From Paracoccaceae bacterium (lineage in GTDB: Bacteria > Pseudomonadota > Alphaproteobacteria > Rhodobacterales > Rhodobacteraceae), in assembly GCA_019911965.1 (NCBI GenBank), contig JAIOJF010000042.1:62001-126000 (forward strand): 64,000 nt of DNA, given 5' to 3'. This document shows, one piece after another, positions 29,602 through 38,340 of this stretch (positions within the stretch are counted from its first letter, which is position 1; the number at the start of each line of letters is the position of its first letter). A program made the translations under genes and the position numbers. A model generated the notes under the pieces. The model was given only the letters and a program-made list of their open reading frames with translations, had not been told where the DNA came from and did no database searches.

Positions 29602-30042
29602 TCAGGCATCGCTGCGCGGCGATGGCCCTTCGACGCGGATCACCGTCAGCATCCGGCGCTGGTCCGCCCGCGTGTCCCAATAAAACACCGCACCTTCCGC
29701 CAGCCCCAGCAGGGCCACCCCGATCGGGGTCAGCACCGACACGCGCTGCTGCGCGATATCGGCATCTTCGGGGAAGGTCAGGGTCACGGTCTTTTCCATG
29801 CCGGTGCTTTCGTCACGATAGGTCACGGCGCTGCCGATCGACACAACATCTTTCGGCATCTTGTTCGGTGCAACGATACGGGCACGCCCGATCTCATCCA
29901 GCAGGCGATCGGCCAATGCGGGATTGCGCTGCAATGCACCTTCGGCCAGTGCCTCGAAATGTTCCAGATCATCGGCATTGATGACGATCCTCGGGGCCCG
30001 CGTGCTGCGCTTTTTGGGGGTATTTGTCATTTCGGCCAACAT
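29602..30042 (-). CDS. rnk: Nucleoside diphosphate kinase regulator / GreA-like protein (Rnk)
   Basis: The 146-residue protein has a short N-terminal helical region (VINADDLEHFEALAEGAL) and a C-terminal FKBP-like domain: VSIGSAVTYRDESTG, VTLTFPEDADIAQQRVSVLTPIGVALLGLAEG. This is the Rnk type, which lacks the long coiled coil of GreA. Rnk binds RNA polymerase and was named for effects on nucleoside diphosphate kinase level. The start at 30042 has GGAG eight bases upstream; MTNTP at 30030 is possible. It is convergent with ackA-pduL. Confidence 0.85.
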   Translation of the reverse strand: MLAEMTNTPKKRSTRAPRIVINADDLEHFEALAEGALQRNPALADRLLDEIGRARIVAPNKMPKDVVSIGSAVTYRDESTGMEKTVTLTFPEDADIAQQRVSVLTPIGVALLGLAEGAVFYWDTRADQRRMLTVIRVEGPSPRSDA

Positions 30043-30694
30043 GTCCTTGTCTCCTCGTTCAGATGGGATTGGTGCGACCGCAACTTCCGGCCTAATCTGT
30101 TCCGGGTGGCGGTCGTTCGGTTTTTAAAAATTGCGGATCGTGGCGCGGCCCTCTGGGGCTTCGTCGCCATGCGATCAGTTCAGGATGATGAGGAGACCCC
30201 GGGAGGAAAAACAGACGCGAATGCGCCTAGACCGCCCGGGGAAACGGGCGGTTCAGCAGAAAACCCAGGATATGATCTGCATGTTCCATCATGCCTTTGG
30301 AGATAGGTAGCCGAGATGCTGACGTCAATCACCTGCACGTCTATTTCGGCGCATCGCGCCTGGGAGCACCTGGTTCGGGCCAAAAGGTCGCAGTCTCCCG
30401 CCACGGCCTTGATACCATGCCGCCTCAGTCCCATATCTCTATCATGTCGAACAACAGGCTTCATACGAGGTTCCTGCTTTTTGCGGGAAATCTGCTGAAC
30501 CGCCGGTAACCCCGGGCGGGGCTGGCCAATCTGCCTGTCCGCGCCTCGGGGCTTAATTCGATCTTCCACAAGATCCAACCGAAAGTCGGTGGCGTTTGTG
30601 CCGCCGGTCTGCCCGAACACATCTGATCGCGCATTGACCGGCAAATGTGATTGCAAACGTCGCAGTATTCAAACTTCCAATGCCGGAGAACGAC
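30043..30694. other. Gene-free region of about 650 bases
   Basis: No protein-coding gene can be supported; the open frames here have no ribosome site or family features. It contains a perfect hairpin, ACCGCCCG (30231-30238) pairing with CGGGCGGT (30245-30252) around GGGAAA, without a T-tract. It should also hold the divergent promoters of rnk and the DUF1127 gene. A small RNA is possible but I see no direct evidence. Confidence 0.5.
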
Positions 30695-31009
30695 ATGCAT
30701 CCTTATCTCTTGTACCGAAACTACATCACGCCGTTGCCTTACGGGGCCAGGTATCACCAACAGGCCCGTTTGGGCGACAGCATCCTGCGCCGGGCGCTCC
30801 AATCCATGCATCGCAAGTGGAAGCGTCGCAAGATGATTGCCGCGCTGGAAAGCATGGATGACTGGCTGTTGCGCGATATCGGCATCTTTCGCGGCGACAT
30901 CCACAGCATTGTGGACGGGTTCAGCGACCGTGAACTGGGTATGCGCATCATGGCGGCACCGGGCAAGCCCAGACGGGACGATCAAAGCCGCTGGCATCTG
31001 GTGACGTAA
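30695..31009 (+). CDS. DUF1127 domain-containing protein
   Basis: A 104-residue protein whose central part, KRRKMIAALESMDDWLLRDIGI, is the DUF1127 (YjiS-like) signature, an arginine-rich helix ending in L-x-D-I-G. Small alphaproteobacterial DUF1127 proteins have been linked to RNA metabolism and phosphate or stress responses, but this one carries extra flanking sequence and its role is not known. The start MHPYLLYRN has CGGAGA seven bases upstream. A strong stem-loop follows directly after the gene. Confidence 0.75.
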   Translation: MHPYLLYRNYITPLPYGARYHQQARLGDSILRRALQSMHRKWKRRKMIAALESMDDWLLRDIGIFRGDIHSIVDGFSDRELGMRIMAAPGKPRRDDQSRWHLVT

Positions 31010-31022
31010 GCACCGCAAGTAT

Positions 31023-31047
31023 CGCGTCACCGCCTGTCGGTGACGCG
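31023..31047 (+). terminator. Hairpin after the DUF1127 gene
   Basis: CGCGTCACCG (31023-31032) pairs perfectly with CGGTGACGCG (31038-31047) around a CCTGT loop, 14 bases beyond the stop codon. The sequence after it is AAAACACG, so there is no canonical U-tract on this strand. Confidence 0.5.
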
Positions 31048-31106
31048 AAAACACGCCCTTGCGGGCGATTATCCGTTCAGACCCCACAACATAAGGAACC
31101 GTACCA

Positions 31107-31256
31107 ATGATGATCTGTAGAGCCGATTTCGAAGAATTGTTCCCCAGCCAGTTTCAGGACCAGAATGGCGCGGATGCGCCTGACGGCAGCGAGATGCCCG
31201 CACCCGCGCATGCCGGTGCGCTTGCGGCTGCGATCCCCGCCGCATTGGCATATTAG
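31107..31256 (+). CDS. Small hypothetical protein (49 residues)
   Basis: A short open frame MMICRADFEELFPSQF... ending AAIPAALAY and a TAG stop. AAGGAA at 31093-31098 lies eight bases before the ATG, a good ribosome site. The N-terminal half is acidic and aromatic, the C-terminal half is rich in alanine and proline. I do not recognise a family. It lies downstream of the DUF1127 hairpin and convergent to the end of the nqr operon. The good ribosome site is the main support. Confidence 0.4.
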   Translation: MMICRADFEELFPSQFQDQNGADAPDGSEMPAPAHAGALAAAIPAALAY

Positions 31257-31371
31257 GCGGCCTGGGCGATACTTTCGGGCTATGGGGACATGGCGCGAAA
31301 CTTCCACGCCGCATCCGGCAACAGCCGCCACAGCAGCGACCACCGGGCATAACGCCCCGTTCCGGCGCAAT

Positions 31372-31764
31372 TCATCCTGCCTTTACCAGAACGCGAAACA
31401 CATCCGCGCGGCGCAGCATTCCGGCCAGGCGGTCCCCGTCCAGCACCGGAAAACTCCGGTAGGGATGCTCCAGAAACGCCTCGGCGGCACTCACCAGATC
31501 GGTGCCAAGCGGCAGCGTGACCGGATCGGTGCTCATGAAATCGCCCACCTGTCCGGTCCATTCCTGATAATAGCTGGCCTGCAGCGCGGGCCGGAAGCAA
31601 TCCTTCTGCGTCAGCACACCCACCAGCGTGCCGCTGTCATCGGTGACGGGGGCGGCGGCGCAATCGGCCTCGGCCATCTGCGCGGCGGCGCGGCGGATCG
31701 GCATGTCGGCGCGCAACGTCAGCGGATTAGCCTCGATCAGCGAGTCGATTGGCCCGATTGTCAT
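31372..31764 (-). CDS. Two-CBS-domain protein at the end of the nqr operon
   Basis: The 130-residue protein consists of a tandem CBS pair: AAQMAEADCAAAPVTDDSGTLVGVLTQKD and, later, AAEAFLEHPYRSFPVLDGDRLAGML. CBS pairs bind adenosine nucleotides or related ligands and regulate attached or partner proteins. The start MTIGPIDSLIE overlaps the nqrM stop in ATGA, so it is translationally coupled to the NQR operon. A role in sensing energy state for NQR is attractive but only inferred. A longer in-frame start at 31836 would lie inside nqrM. Confidence 0.85.
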   Translation of the reverse strand: MTIGPIDSLIEANPLTLRADMPIRRAAAQMAEADCAAAPVTDDSGTLVGVLTQKDCFRPALQASYYQEWTGQVGDFMSTDPVTLPLGTDLVSAAEAFLEHPYRSFPVLDGDRLAGMLRRADVFRVLVKAG

Positions 31765-31928
31765 GACCCGGCCCCGGATTCGCGGTTCGGACAGCCCTCG
31801 CAGGCAATGTCCTTTATGCAGGACATGCCCCCGCACGAGCCGCGCAACGGCCCGCGCCCCAGCACGAGGCCCAGCGCAAGCCCGCCGATTGCCAGCAGGA
31901 AGATGATCAGGACCAGCAGAATTTCCAT
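31761..31928 (-). CDS. nqrM: Na+-NQR maturation protein NqrM
   Basis: A 55-residue protein: a single N-terminal membrane helix (EILLVLIIFLLAIGGLALGL), then GRGPLRGSCGGMSCIKDIACEGC with four cysteines. This is the NqrM (DUF539) pattern. In Vibrio, NqrM is needed to insert the iron site coordinated by cysteines of NqrD and NqrE. A GGGGG ribosome site lies four bases before the ATG. It follows apbE by nine bases and overlaps the CBS gene by four. It is too short to be found by length-based gene calling but is well supported by context. Confidence 0.92.
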   Translation of the reverse strand: MEILLVLIIFLLAIGGLALGLVLGRGPLRGSCGGMSCIKDIACEGCPNRESGAGS

Positions 31929-31937
31929 ATCGACCCC

Positions 31938-32912
31938 CTACAGGATGTGGCGCTGCATGTCGCCGCTCATTGCCGGGCGCAGCCCGCCCGCTTCGACAAA
32001 CAGGAACAGCGCGGCAATGTGGTTGCGCGCCGCCAGCGCCGGACCGGCCTCGCCTGCGGCCATCAGCGCCGTCGCCCAGCCATCGGCGATCATCGCGCGG
32101 TCCGACAGAACCGTGACCGAGGCCAGCGTACCCAAAGCAGGCCGCGCCGCGCGCGGATCAATGATATGCGAGTATCGCCGCCCGCCCAGATCATAGCCCT
32201 GCACGCGATTGCCCGAGGTTGCCACCGCCTTGCCGTCCAGCCGTAGTACAGCGGCGCTGCCCGGCGCATCGGGCCGGGGGTCTTCGATGGCGATCTGCCA
32301 GTCGCGGCCCGATGGATGGTAGCCCCGCGCTGCCAACTCGCCGCCGAGGTCGATCAGGAAGTGTTCGTGCCCGGCGGCGATCAGCGCCTCGGTCATCTGA
32401 TCCAGCGCCCGGCCCTTGGCGATACCGCAGGGATCGAAGGTCAGCCGGGGATCGGCCTTGGACAGATGGCGATCCTGAAGCTGCAGGCCGCGCCAGCCGC
32501 CCGGTGCGCCTTCGATCGGGCCGAACCCCCATTGATGCACCAAGGGGCCAATTGCGGGATCGAACCAGCCATCGCTGGCGGCGGCGATGCCCAGCGCGGC
32601 GGCGACGACATGCGCGGATTCGCCGGAAATCCCGGCTGCGGCGGAGGCACGGTTGAAGGCGGTGATCTCGCTGTCCGCACGCCAGGGTGACATCGCGCGG
32701 TCGATCCTTGCCAGCAGCGCATCGAGCGCCGGGCGCAGACGCTCCGCGCCGCTGGCATCAGGCAGCGTGACGCGCCATGTACTGCCAAAGGCGCGGCCAT
32801 CGAGGTGTTGTACCGCCGGGGCTTTGGCCTGCACGGCAGGGGCAAGTGCCAGGGCGGCTCCGCTCAGGGCCAGCAGGCGGCGGCGGGTCAGGTGCGGTGC
32901 AGGTCCGGTCAT
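31938..32912 (-). CDS. apbE: FAD:protein FMN transferase ApbE
   Basis: The 324-residue protein begins with a twin-arginine-like signal (LTRRRLLALSGAALALAPAV, cleavage near QAK). It continues with the ApbE pattern: GRAFGSTWRVTLPDAS, FDPCGIAKGRALDQM, FLIDLGGELAARGYHP and YSHIIDPRAARPA. ApbE covalently attaches FMN to a threonine in SGAT-type motifs, here expected on NqrC in the periplasm. The chosen start lies two bases after the nqrF stop. No lipobox is seen, so it is probably soluble and exported. Confidence 0.92.
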   Translation of the reverse strand: MTGPAPHLTRRRLLALSGAALALAPAVQAKAPAVQHLDGRAFGSTWRVTLPDASGAERLRPALDALLARIDRAMSPWRADSEITAFNRASAAAGISGESAHVVAAALGIAAASDGWFDPAIGPLVHQWGFGPIEGAPGGWRGLQLQDRHLSKADPRLTFDPCGIAKGRALDQMTEALIAAGHEHFLIDLGGELAARGYHPSGRDWQIAIEDPRPDAPGSAAVLRLDGKAVATSGNRVQGYDLGGRRYSHIIDPRAARPALGTLASVTVLSDRAMIADGWATALMAAGEAGPALAARNHIAALFLFVEAGGLRPAMSGDMQRHIL

Positions 32913-32914
32913 CG

Positions 32915-34135
32915 TCACACTCCAAAATCGTCGTTGAAAATCGACTGCGGCTCCACCCCCAGCCGTTCCAGCATCGCCAGCACCGCCGAGATCATCACCG
33001 GCGGCCCGCAGAGATAATATTCGCAATCCTCGGGAGCCGGGTGGTTTTTCAGGGCGGCCCGGACGGTATCGTGAATGAAACCGGTCGCGCCGGTCCAGCG
33101 ATCACCCGGGGCCGGATCGGACAGGGCAGGCGTCCAGCTAAAATTCGGATGGCGGGCGGCGATGGCATCGAATTCCCCGGTATAGAACAGGTCCGCCGCC
33201 GTGCGCGCGCCGTAGAAATAGCGTATCCGGCGCGGTGTGTTCAGGCCGATCTGCTCGTGGATCATCGCCCGCAACGGGGCCATGCCGACACCGCCGCCGA
33301 TAAAGATCATCTCGCGATCCGTGGGCTGGACGTGGAAATCGCCGAACGGGCCGGACGCCTCGACCACCGCCCCGGGTTTCAGCGAGAACAGCCAGCTTGA
33401 TACCAGCCCGGGCGGGATTTCAAGCTCGCGCCCGGCAGGGGGTACGGCAAGGCGGATGTTGAACACGGCGCGCGTGCCATCCTCGGGGCGCGAGGCGATG
33501 GAATAGGCGCGGGTAACCGGCGCATCCGAGGCCGAGACCATGTCCTGCCAGCCGGCATGACGCCAGGCCTCGCGGAACGGTGCCTCCACCACGATATCGC
33601 GAAAGGCCAGCCGGTAGGGCGGCGCGGTCAATTGCATGAAGCCACCGGCGCGGAACTCGAACGGCTGGCCTTCCGGCAGGTCCAGCACCAGTTCGCGGAT
33701 CAGCGGTGCCAACTGGCGGTTCGAGACCACGGTGCAGCTGAACCCCGACGCGCCCATGAAATCCTGCGGCACGGTAACGGCGCAAGGGCCGCGCAGAACG
33801 GTCTGGCAGGCCAGTCGCAGATGCGCCTTGCGCTCAGCCGCCGACAGCACGCCCTTTTCGGTGGCCTGGGGCTGGCCCGCGCCCTCGCCGGTGACGGTGA
33901 CGCGGCAGAGACCACAGGTGCCCGACCCGCCACAGGCCGCCGGAATGCCGATACCCGCCTCCTGCAATACCTCCAGCAACCGGTCGCCGCGCGATGCTTC
34001 AAGACTTGTGGTGTCGTTGACGGTGACCACCAGTGCTTCAGCCGGGACCAGTCGCCGCCGTGTCACCAGCAGCGTTGTGGTCAAAAGCAGGATCAGTGCG
34101 ATGACAATGCCGGTGCCCAGCGCGATCTCGGTCAT
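32915..34135 (-). CDS. nqrF: Na+-translocating NADH:quinone reductase subunit F
   Basis: A 406-residue subunit with one N-terminal membrane helix ([20 protein letters not shown]) and a ferredoxin domain with the 2Fe-2S ligands C68, C74, C77 and C110. An FAD domain (RAYSIAS) and an NADH domain ([23 protein letters not shown]) follow, and it ends in DDFGV. It takes electrons from NADH on the cytoplasmic face. Length equals Vibrio NqrF. Its start overlaps the nqrE stop by four bases. Confidence 0.96.
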   Translation of the reverse strand: MTEIALGTGIVIALILLLTTTLLVTRRRLVPAEALVVTVNDTTSLEASRGDRLLEVLQEAGIGIPAACGGSGTCGLCRVTVTGEGAGQPQATEKGVLSAAERKAHLRLACQTVLRGPCAVTVPQDFMGASGFSCTVVSNRQLAPLIRELVLDLPEGQPFEFRAGGFMQLTAPPYRLAFRDIVVEAPFREAWRHAGWQDMVSASDAPVTRAYSIASRPEDGTRAVFNIRLAVPPAGRELEIPPGLVSSWLFSLKPGAVVEASGPFGDFHVQPTDREMIFIGGGVGMAPLRAMIHEQIGLNTPRRIRYFYGARTAADLFYTGEFDAIAARHPNFSWTPALSDPAPGDRWTGATGFIHDTVRAALKNHPAPEDCEYYLCGPPVMISAVLAMLERLGVEPQSIFNDDFGV

Positions 34136-34743
34136 GACGCCACCATCTGCGCGAAAGCCGAAAAGCCCAGCGACATCATGCCGGCAATGACGAAGGTGAT
34201 GCCCAGCCCGCGCAGCCCTCCCGGCAGATCGGCATAGGCCAGCCGCGCCCGGATCGCCCCCAGCATGATCACCGCAACGGCAAAGCCTGCGCCCGCGCCC
34301 AGCCCGAACACCGCCGATTGCGCCAGATCATAATGCCGCTCGACCATGAACAACGAACCGCCAAGGATGGCGCATTGCACCGTCAGCAGCGGCAGGAACA
34401 CGCCGAAGGCGGTGTAGATCGCCGGAAAGAAGCGATCCAGCACCATTTCCAGCAATTGCACCACCGCCGCGATCACCCCGATAAAGGCGATCAGCGACAG
34501 ATAGGACAGATCGAGCGCGGGCATCCCCGCCCAGCCCCAGGCACCGGGTGCCAGCAGCGCGGTATAGATCAGGTGATTGAGCGGCACCGTCACCCCCAGA
34601 ACCGCCATCATCGCCACCCCCAGCCCGACGGCGGACGATGGCCGCCGCGACAGCGCGATGAAGGTGCACAGCCCCAGAAAGAACGTCAGCGGCATGTTCT
34701 CGACAAAGGCGGCACGCAGGAACAGGGCGGCAAGGTCATTCAT
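34132..34743 (-). CDS. nqrE: Na+-translocating NADH:quinone reductase subunit E
   Basis: A 203-residue membrane protein with six helices, starting [21 protein letters not shown], with FLGLCTF and a later [11 protein letters not shown], whose cysteines belong to the intramembrane iron site shared with NqrD. Normal length. The ATG overlaps the nqrD stop (ATGA), which fixes the start. It forms part of the sodium-translocating core. Confidence 0.95.
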   Translation of the reverse strand: MNDLAALFLRAAFVENMPLTFFLGLCTFIALSRRPSSAVGLGVAMMAVLGVTVPLNHLIYTALLAPGAWGWAGMPALDLSYLSLIAFIGVIAAVVQLLEMVLDRFFPAIYTAFGVFLPLLTVQCAILGGSLFMVERHYDLAQSAVFGLGAGAGFAVAVIMLGAIRARLAYADLPGGLRGLGITFVIAGMMSLGFSAFAQMVAS

Positions 34744-35405
34744 GCCCGATCCTCCGCGATGGCGGGGGCGCTGTGTTCGGGCGGCTCGACCTGTTCGGGC
34801 AATACGCTGCGCAAAGCCCAGACCAGCCCGCCCAGCAGGAAGAAGGCGCTTGGGGCCATCAGCATCAGGTTGAGCGGCGTGAACCAGCCGCCCTGATCGA
34901 CCAGCGGCAGCACCTGATAGCCCAGCAGCGCGCCCTCGCCGAACAATTCGCGCACCGCGCCGATGACGATCAGCACCAGCGAATAGCCAAGCCCGTTGCC
35001 CAGCCCGTCGATCATCGCCGGGATCGGCGGGTTCAGCCGCGCGAAGCTTTCGCTGCGCCCCAGTACCAGGCAATTGGTGGTGATCAGGCTGACAAAGACC
35101 GACAGCTTGCGGCTGATCTCGGGCAGGAAGGCCTGCAAAAGCTGATCGATCACGATGACCAGCGAGGCGATGATGACGATCTGGATGATCAGCCGGATCG
35201 AGTTGGGAATATGGTTGCGGATCAGGCTGATCATTCCGGCCCCCATCACCACCACCGCCGTCAGCGCGGCGGACATGGTCAGCGCGGTGGCCAGCGACGT
35301 TGTCACCGCCAGCGCCGAGCAGATGCCGAGGATCTGCAAGGTCACCGGGTTCTGGCGCACCAGGGGATCGGTCAGAACCGACCAGAGGGCGGGGCGCGCC
35401 GGCAT
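34740..35405 (-). CDS. nqrD: Na+-translocating NADH:quinone reductase subunit D
   Basis: The 221-residue membrane protein contains [16 protein letters not shown], with the first iron-site cysteine, and [16 protein letters not shown], with the second; both are characteristic of NqrD. Six helices are visible and a charged tail of about 20 residues follows. The start at 35405 is immediately next to the nqrC stop. It is the structural homologue of NqrE and inserts in the membrane in the opposite orientation. Confidence 0.95.
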   Translation of the reverse strand: MPARPALWSVLTDPLVRQNPVTLQILGICSALAVTTSLATALTMSAALTAVVVMGAGMISLIRNHIPNSIRLIIQIVIIASLVIVIDQLLQAFLPEISRKLSVFVSLITTNCLVLGRSESFARLNPPIPAMIDGLGNGLGYSLVLIVIGAVRELFGEGALLGYQVLPLVDQGGWFTPLNLMLMAPSAFFLLGGLVWALRSVLPEQVEPPEHSAPAIAEDRA

Positions 35406-36206
35406 CTAGAACTCGCCCCGGCGGATGGCGGCGATCAGCGGGCCGTAACCCTTTGACCCCAGCCAGAACCGCACCATCAGCGTGATTGCATTGCTGGTGC
35501 GGGTGGCACCGGTGATGCCGTCCACCTCATATTCATTGCCCGAAGCCCCGCGCGCCACCGCGAAGCGGATATTGCCCGAAGCATCCGCCAGCCTTGTGCC
35601 GGGAAACTGCGACAGCCAGGCCGGTTCCTCGATCCGCGCGCCCAGGCCGGGGGTTTCGGTTTGTCCGGTGATGGCAAGGCCGGCAATGGTGGTCATGTCG
35701 CCCTGCAGCGCCAGGATCGCGTCAATCGGGCCGTTATAGCCTGAGCCGCTGATCGGCAGGATCGCCAGCGAGATATCGCCCGCCTCGTCGCGCAGAAGGT
35801 AGATCTGCGCGTAATTCGGGCGGCTTCGGATCCCGGCCAGATCGTCGGACGGTGCAAGCCCGGTCCAGTTGGCGGTCTCCTCCAGTGCCGCGGCCAGCGT
35901 TTCCGGCGTGACATCGGCGGCGGCTGACCCGCGCGCCAGATCGACGACGATGGTGCCAAGGCTGCCGCCGGATTGCGCCAGCAGCGCCGACATGCCGGGA
36001 ATACCCGCCACCAGCGCCGACAGCCGCGCCTGTTGTTCGGCGGCGCGGTTGGCCGCCTGGATCGGGCGCAGGTAAACCGTGGCACCGCTGACCATCAGCG
36101 CGCAGATGCCCGACACCAGAAAGGCCATCAGAATCGTCTTGGTGCGGCTTTCATTCGGCAATGCCAGCAGCCGCCGCCACAGGCTGAACGGGTTCAGATC
36201 AACCAT
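35406..36206 (-). CDS. nqrC: Na+-translocating NADH:quinone reductase subunit C
   Basis: A 266-residue protein with a single N-terminal helix ([18 protein letters not shown]) and a periplasmic flavin domain. [13 protein letters not shown] carries the ApbE flavinylation motif, with T235 as the predicted FMN-bearing threonine. Length is normal for NqrC (about 260). The start [10 protein letters not shown] at 36206 overlaps the nqrB stop by eight bases, and AAGGAAACGACGGC precedes it. Confidence 0.95.
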   Translation of the reverse strand: MVDLNPFSLWRRLLALPNESRTKTILMAFLVSGICALMVSGATVYLRPIQAANRAAEQQARLSALVAGIPGMSALLAQSGGSLGTIVVDLARGSAAADVTPETLAAALEETANWTGLAPSDDLAGIRSRPNYAQIYLLRDEAGDISLAILPISGSGYNGPIDAILALQGDMTTIAGLAITGQTETPGLGARIEEPAWLSQFPGTRLADASGNIRFAVARGASGNEYEVDGITGATRTSNAITLMVRFWLGSKGYGPLIAAIRRGEF

Positions 36207-36975
36207 GCCGTCGTTTCCTTCCTGCAAGCCATGCCGAGATGGCGATTTCATCCAGCAAAGGTGCGGCCAGAGACACCAGCAGCGCCGCCGACACCGCCAT
36301 TTGCAGGGGCGCGGCCTGTTGCCATTGCAGCGCGAACAGGATCATCAGCCCGCCATACAACAACCCGGATAGCCAGCCGCCCAGGCGGGTCGAGGCGGAT
36401 GCCACCGGATCGCCGACCAGCAGCACCAGCACGATCCCGGCGGCAGGCAGTACCGGGCCGACCGGCAGCCCGGCCCAAACGGCCGCAGCCCCAACCAGCG
36501 CCGCGACCAGCACGATCCGCACCGGCATCACCCCCGCCACCATGCCGATCAGCGCCGCCGGGATCGCCGCCCAGGCCAGTGGCAGCGGCAGATCGGGCCA
36601 GGCGGCGGCGGGAAAGCCGAAGCCGAGGAAGGCCAGCGTCACCGTCGCCGGGTGCAGCACGTTGCGCCCCCAGCCCCCCATCACCAGTTCCGCCATCACC
36701 ACGCCAAAGCTGATGCCCAGAACCAACTGAAACAGGCTGAGGTCGGCGGGTGCCAGCATCGCCACCGCCAGCGCCGTCAACGCCCCGGCGAAAGATGGCG
36801 GCTGGGCGCGGGCCAGCATGAACACCAGATGCCAGAACCCCGACAGGAATAGCGTCAGGATCAGCCGGCCAAAGGCGGCGCTGCCACCATACCAGAGCCA
36901 GGCCAGTGCCATCGGCATTACCGCCGCCAATAGCACTAGCGCCACCATCTCGCGATCCCACAGGCCACGTGTCAT
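36199..36975 (-). CDS. nqrB: NqrB-like subunit, shortened and lacking the FMN-binding motif
   Basis: Position and sequence identify NqrB: FWHLVFMLARA, FQLVLGISFGVVMAELVMGG, WGRNVLHPA and LLVGDPVASASTRLG correspond to the conserved helices, including the paired glycines G100-G101 near the quinone site and D189 in the GDP-x-x-A-S block. The protein has only 258 residues against about 410 in Vibrio. The N-terminal cytoplasmic extension and the periplasmic loop that carries SGAT, the covalent FMN site, are missing; no S/T-G-A-T occurs anywhere in it. The ATG overlaps the nqrA stop by four bases. A longer in-frame version would read antisense-like sequence through nqrA and is rejected. Confidence 0.85.
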   Translation of the reverse strand: MTRGLWDREMVALVLLAAVMPMALAWLWYGGSAAFGRLILTLFLSGFWHLVFMLARAQPPSFAGALTALAVAMLAPADLSLFQLVLGISFGVVMAELVMGGWGRNVLHPATVTLAFLGFGFPAAAWPDLPLPLAWAAIPAALIGMVAGVMPVRIVLVAALVGAAAVWAGLPVGPVLPAAGIVLVLLVGDPVASASTRLGGWLSGLLYGGLMILFALQWQQAAPLQMAVSAALLVSLAAPLLDEIAISAWLAGRKRRHG

Positions 36976-38225
36976 GCGGCATCCTCCTCGATGGCGATGG
37001 CATCCAGCAGCACACGCAATTGCGCCGAAATGCGCGGCTCGGCCCCGGTGACGTAATCGGCCAGCGCCAGGTCTTCCTCCAGCAGCGACAATGCGCCCAG
37101 CCTCGCGGCGGCCTCGGAATCGCCCGAGGCCAGCGCACGGATCAGCGCATGGGCGGGTATATCGCCGCCCAAAGCCTGTTCCAGCGCCGCGGTCGGGATG
37201 ATCGGCATTGGCCGCGCGGCACGGCGCAGGGCAGCAGCGAACCAGTGGCGATGGGCCGGGGTGCTGGTGCCCGGAAGGAAGGTTGCCTGCCGGTCGCGCG
37301 GGGCCAGCCATTGCGCCTGATGCCCGTCCAGTGCCGAGCCGCTGAGCATCCGGTGCGGTCCGGGGCGCAGATACCCATGCCCCAGCCCGCGCAGATCGGC
37401 ACCTTGCTGACAACGCAGCCGACGGGGTTCGCGCAAGGCGGCCCCGGTGACACTGACCGCCCGGGTTTGCGCCAGCAGGCCGGTGGCGATCAGGGCACCG
37501 AAATCGGCCACATCCTCGGCGTGGATATCCCAGACGGGGGCATCCGTGCGGGCCGGGTGCAGCCGGTGGATCTGCATGCCGGGCAGGCCTTGCGGATGCA
37601 GCGGGCCGCAGCCTACCCGGCGCACCCCGGTCGGGGCAGGCAGATCACCCGCACCGGCCTCGCATAACCAGACCGGCCCCTTGGTCAGCCTCTGCAACGC
37701 GGCCAGCCCGGCGGCAAATTCGTCCTCCTGCCCGCGCAGGGCAAGGCGCGGATCGGGGGCACCGGGGCGGGTATCGCAGGCCATCACGAAGATTGTGGCG
37801 GCGGCCTCGTCGCCGCCGGGCATCCGCCCGAAGGGCCGGCGGCGCAGGCTTTGCCACAGGCCGGACCCTTGCAGAAGCGCACGCAGGCCGGCCTCGTCCT
37901 GCGGCCCGGCTGAATGAACGTGGCGATCATCGCCTTCGCGAAACAGCACCACCTGCCCCAGCCGCCGCCCCGGGGCCAGTTCGATCCGCGCCACGCGGCC
38001 CGCCATCGGGGCCACCAGCGCAATCCGGGGATCGCTGCGCAGCCTGAGCAGAGGCTGGCCCTGGGCCACCAGCGCATCCTCGCCCACCAGCATATCAACC
38101 CGCAATTCCTCGTTGCGTGCGGCGGTGATCGCCGCCTCGTCCGTCAGCACGACCGGACAATCGGCGGTTGTCGCAACGGCAATTGCGGGCAGTCGCAAAC
38201 CCTGGGATCGGAGGTTGGTGAACAT
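36972..38225 (-). CDS. nqrA: Na+-translocating NADH:quinone reductase subunit A
   Basis: The 417-residue first gene of the operon encodes a soluble cytoplasmic subunit. It has an RnfC-like barrel-sandwich start (GQPLLRLRSDPRIALVAPMAGRVARIELAPGRRLG), the segment GLWQSLRRRPFGRMP, and an NqrA middle part with VWDIHAEDVADFGALIATG. It is somewhat shorter than the usual 445 residues. The start MFTNLRSQG is taken because GGAGGG lies about 12 bases upstream and it begins the conserved domain; further in-frame ATGs lie upstream to 38402. The divergent cytochrome gene begins 115 bases away. Confidence 0.9.
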   Translation of the reverse strand: MFTNLRSQGLRLPAIAVATTADCPVVLTDEAAITAARNEELRVDMLVGEDALVAQGQPLLRLRSDPRIALVAPMAGRVARIELAPGRRLGQVVLFREGDDRHVHSAGPQDEAGLRALLQGSGLWQSLRRRPFGRMPGGDEAAATIFVMACDTRPGAPDPRLALRGQEDEFAAGLAALQRLTKGPVWLCEAGAGDLPAPTGVRRVGCGPLHPQGLPGMQIHRLHPARTDAPVWDIHAEDVADFGALIATGLLAQTRAVSVTGAALREPRRLRCQQGADLRGLGHGYLRPGPHRMLSGSALDGHQAQWLAPRDRQATFLPGTSTPAHRHWFAAALRRAARPMPIIPTAALEQALGGDIPAHALIRALASGDSEAAARLGALSLLEEDLALADYVTGAEPRISAQLRVLLDAIAIEEDAA

Positions 38226-38340
38226 CTGGTTGCGATCCCTCCCCGGTCCTTTGCGCTTGTGCCACATGGCAGGCAGGCGTTTTTTGTCTAGTATGGGCGT
38301 GAACCCGATTCTTGCTAACTTTAACACCGAGGTGGAAGCA

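Noticed and set aside
30180-30656. Minus-strand 158-codon open frame in the gap before the DUF1127 gene
   Set aside because: It lacks a ribosome site, recognisable domain and conserved composition. It could be real, but the sequence gives no positive support.
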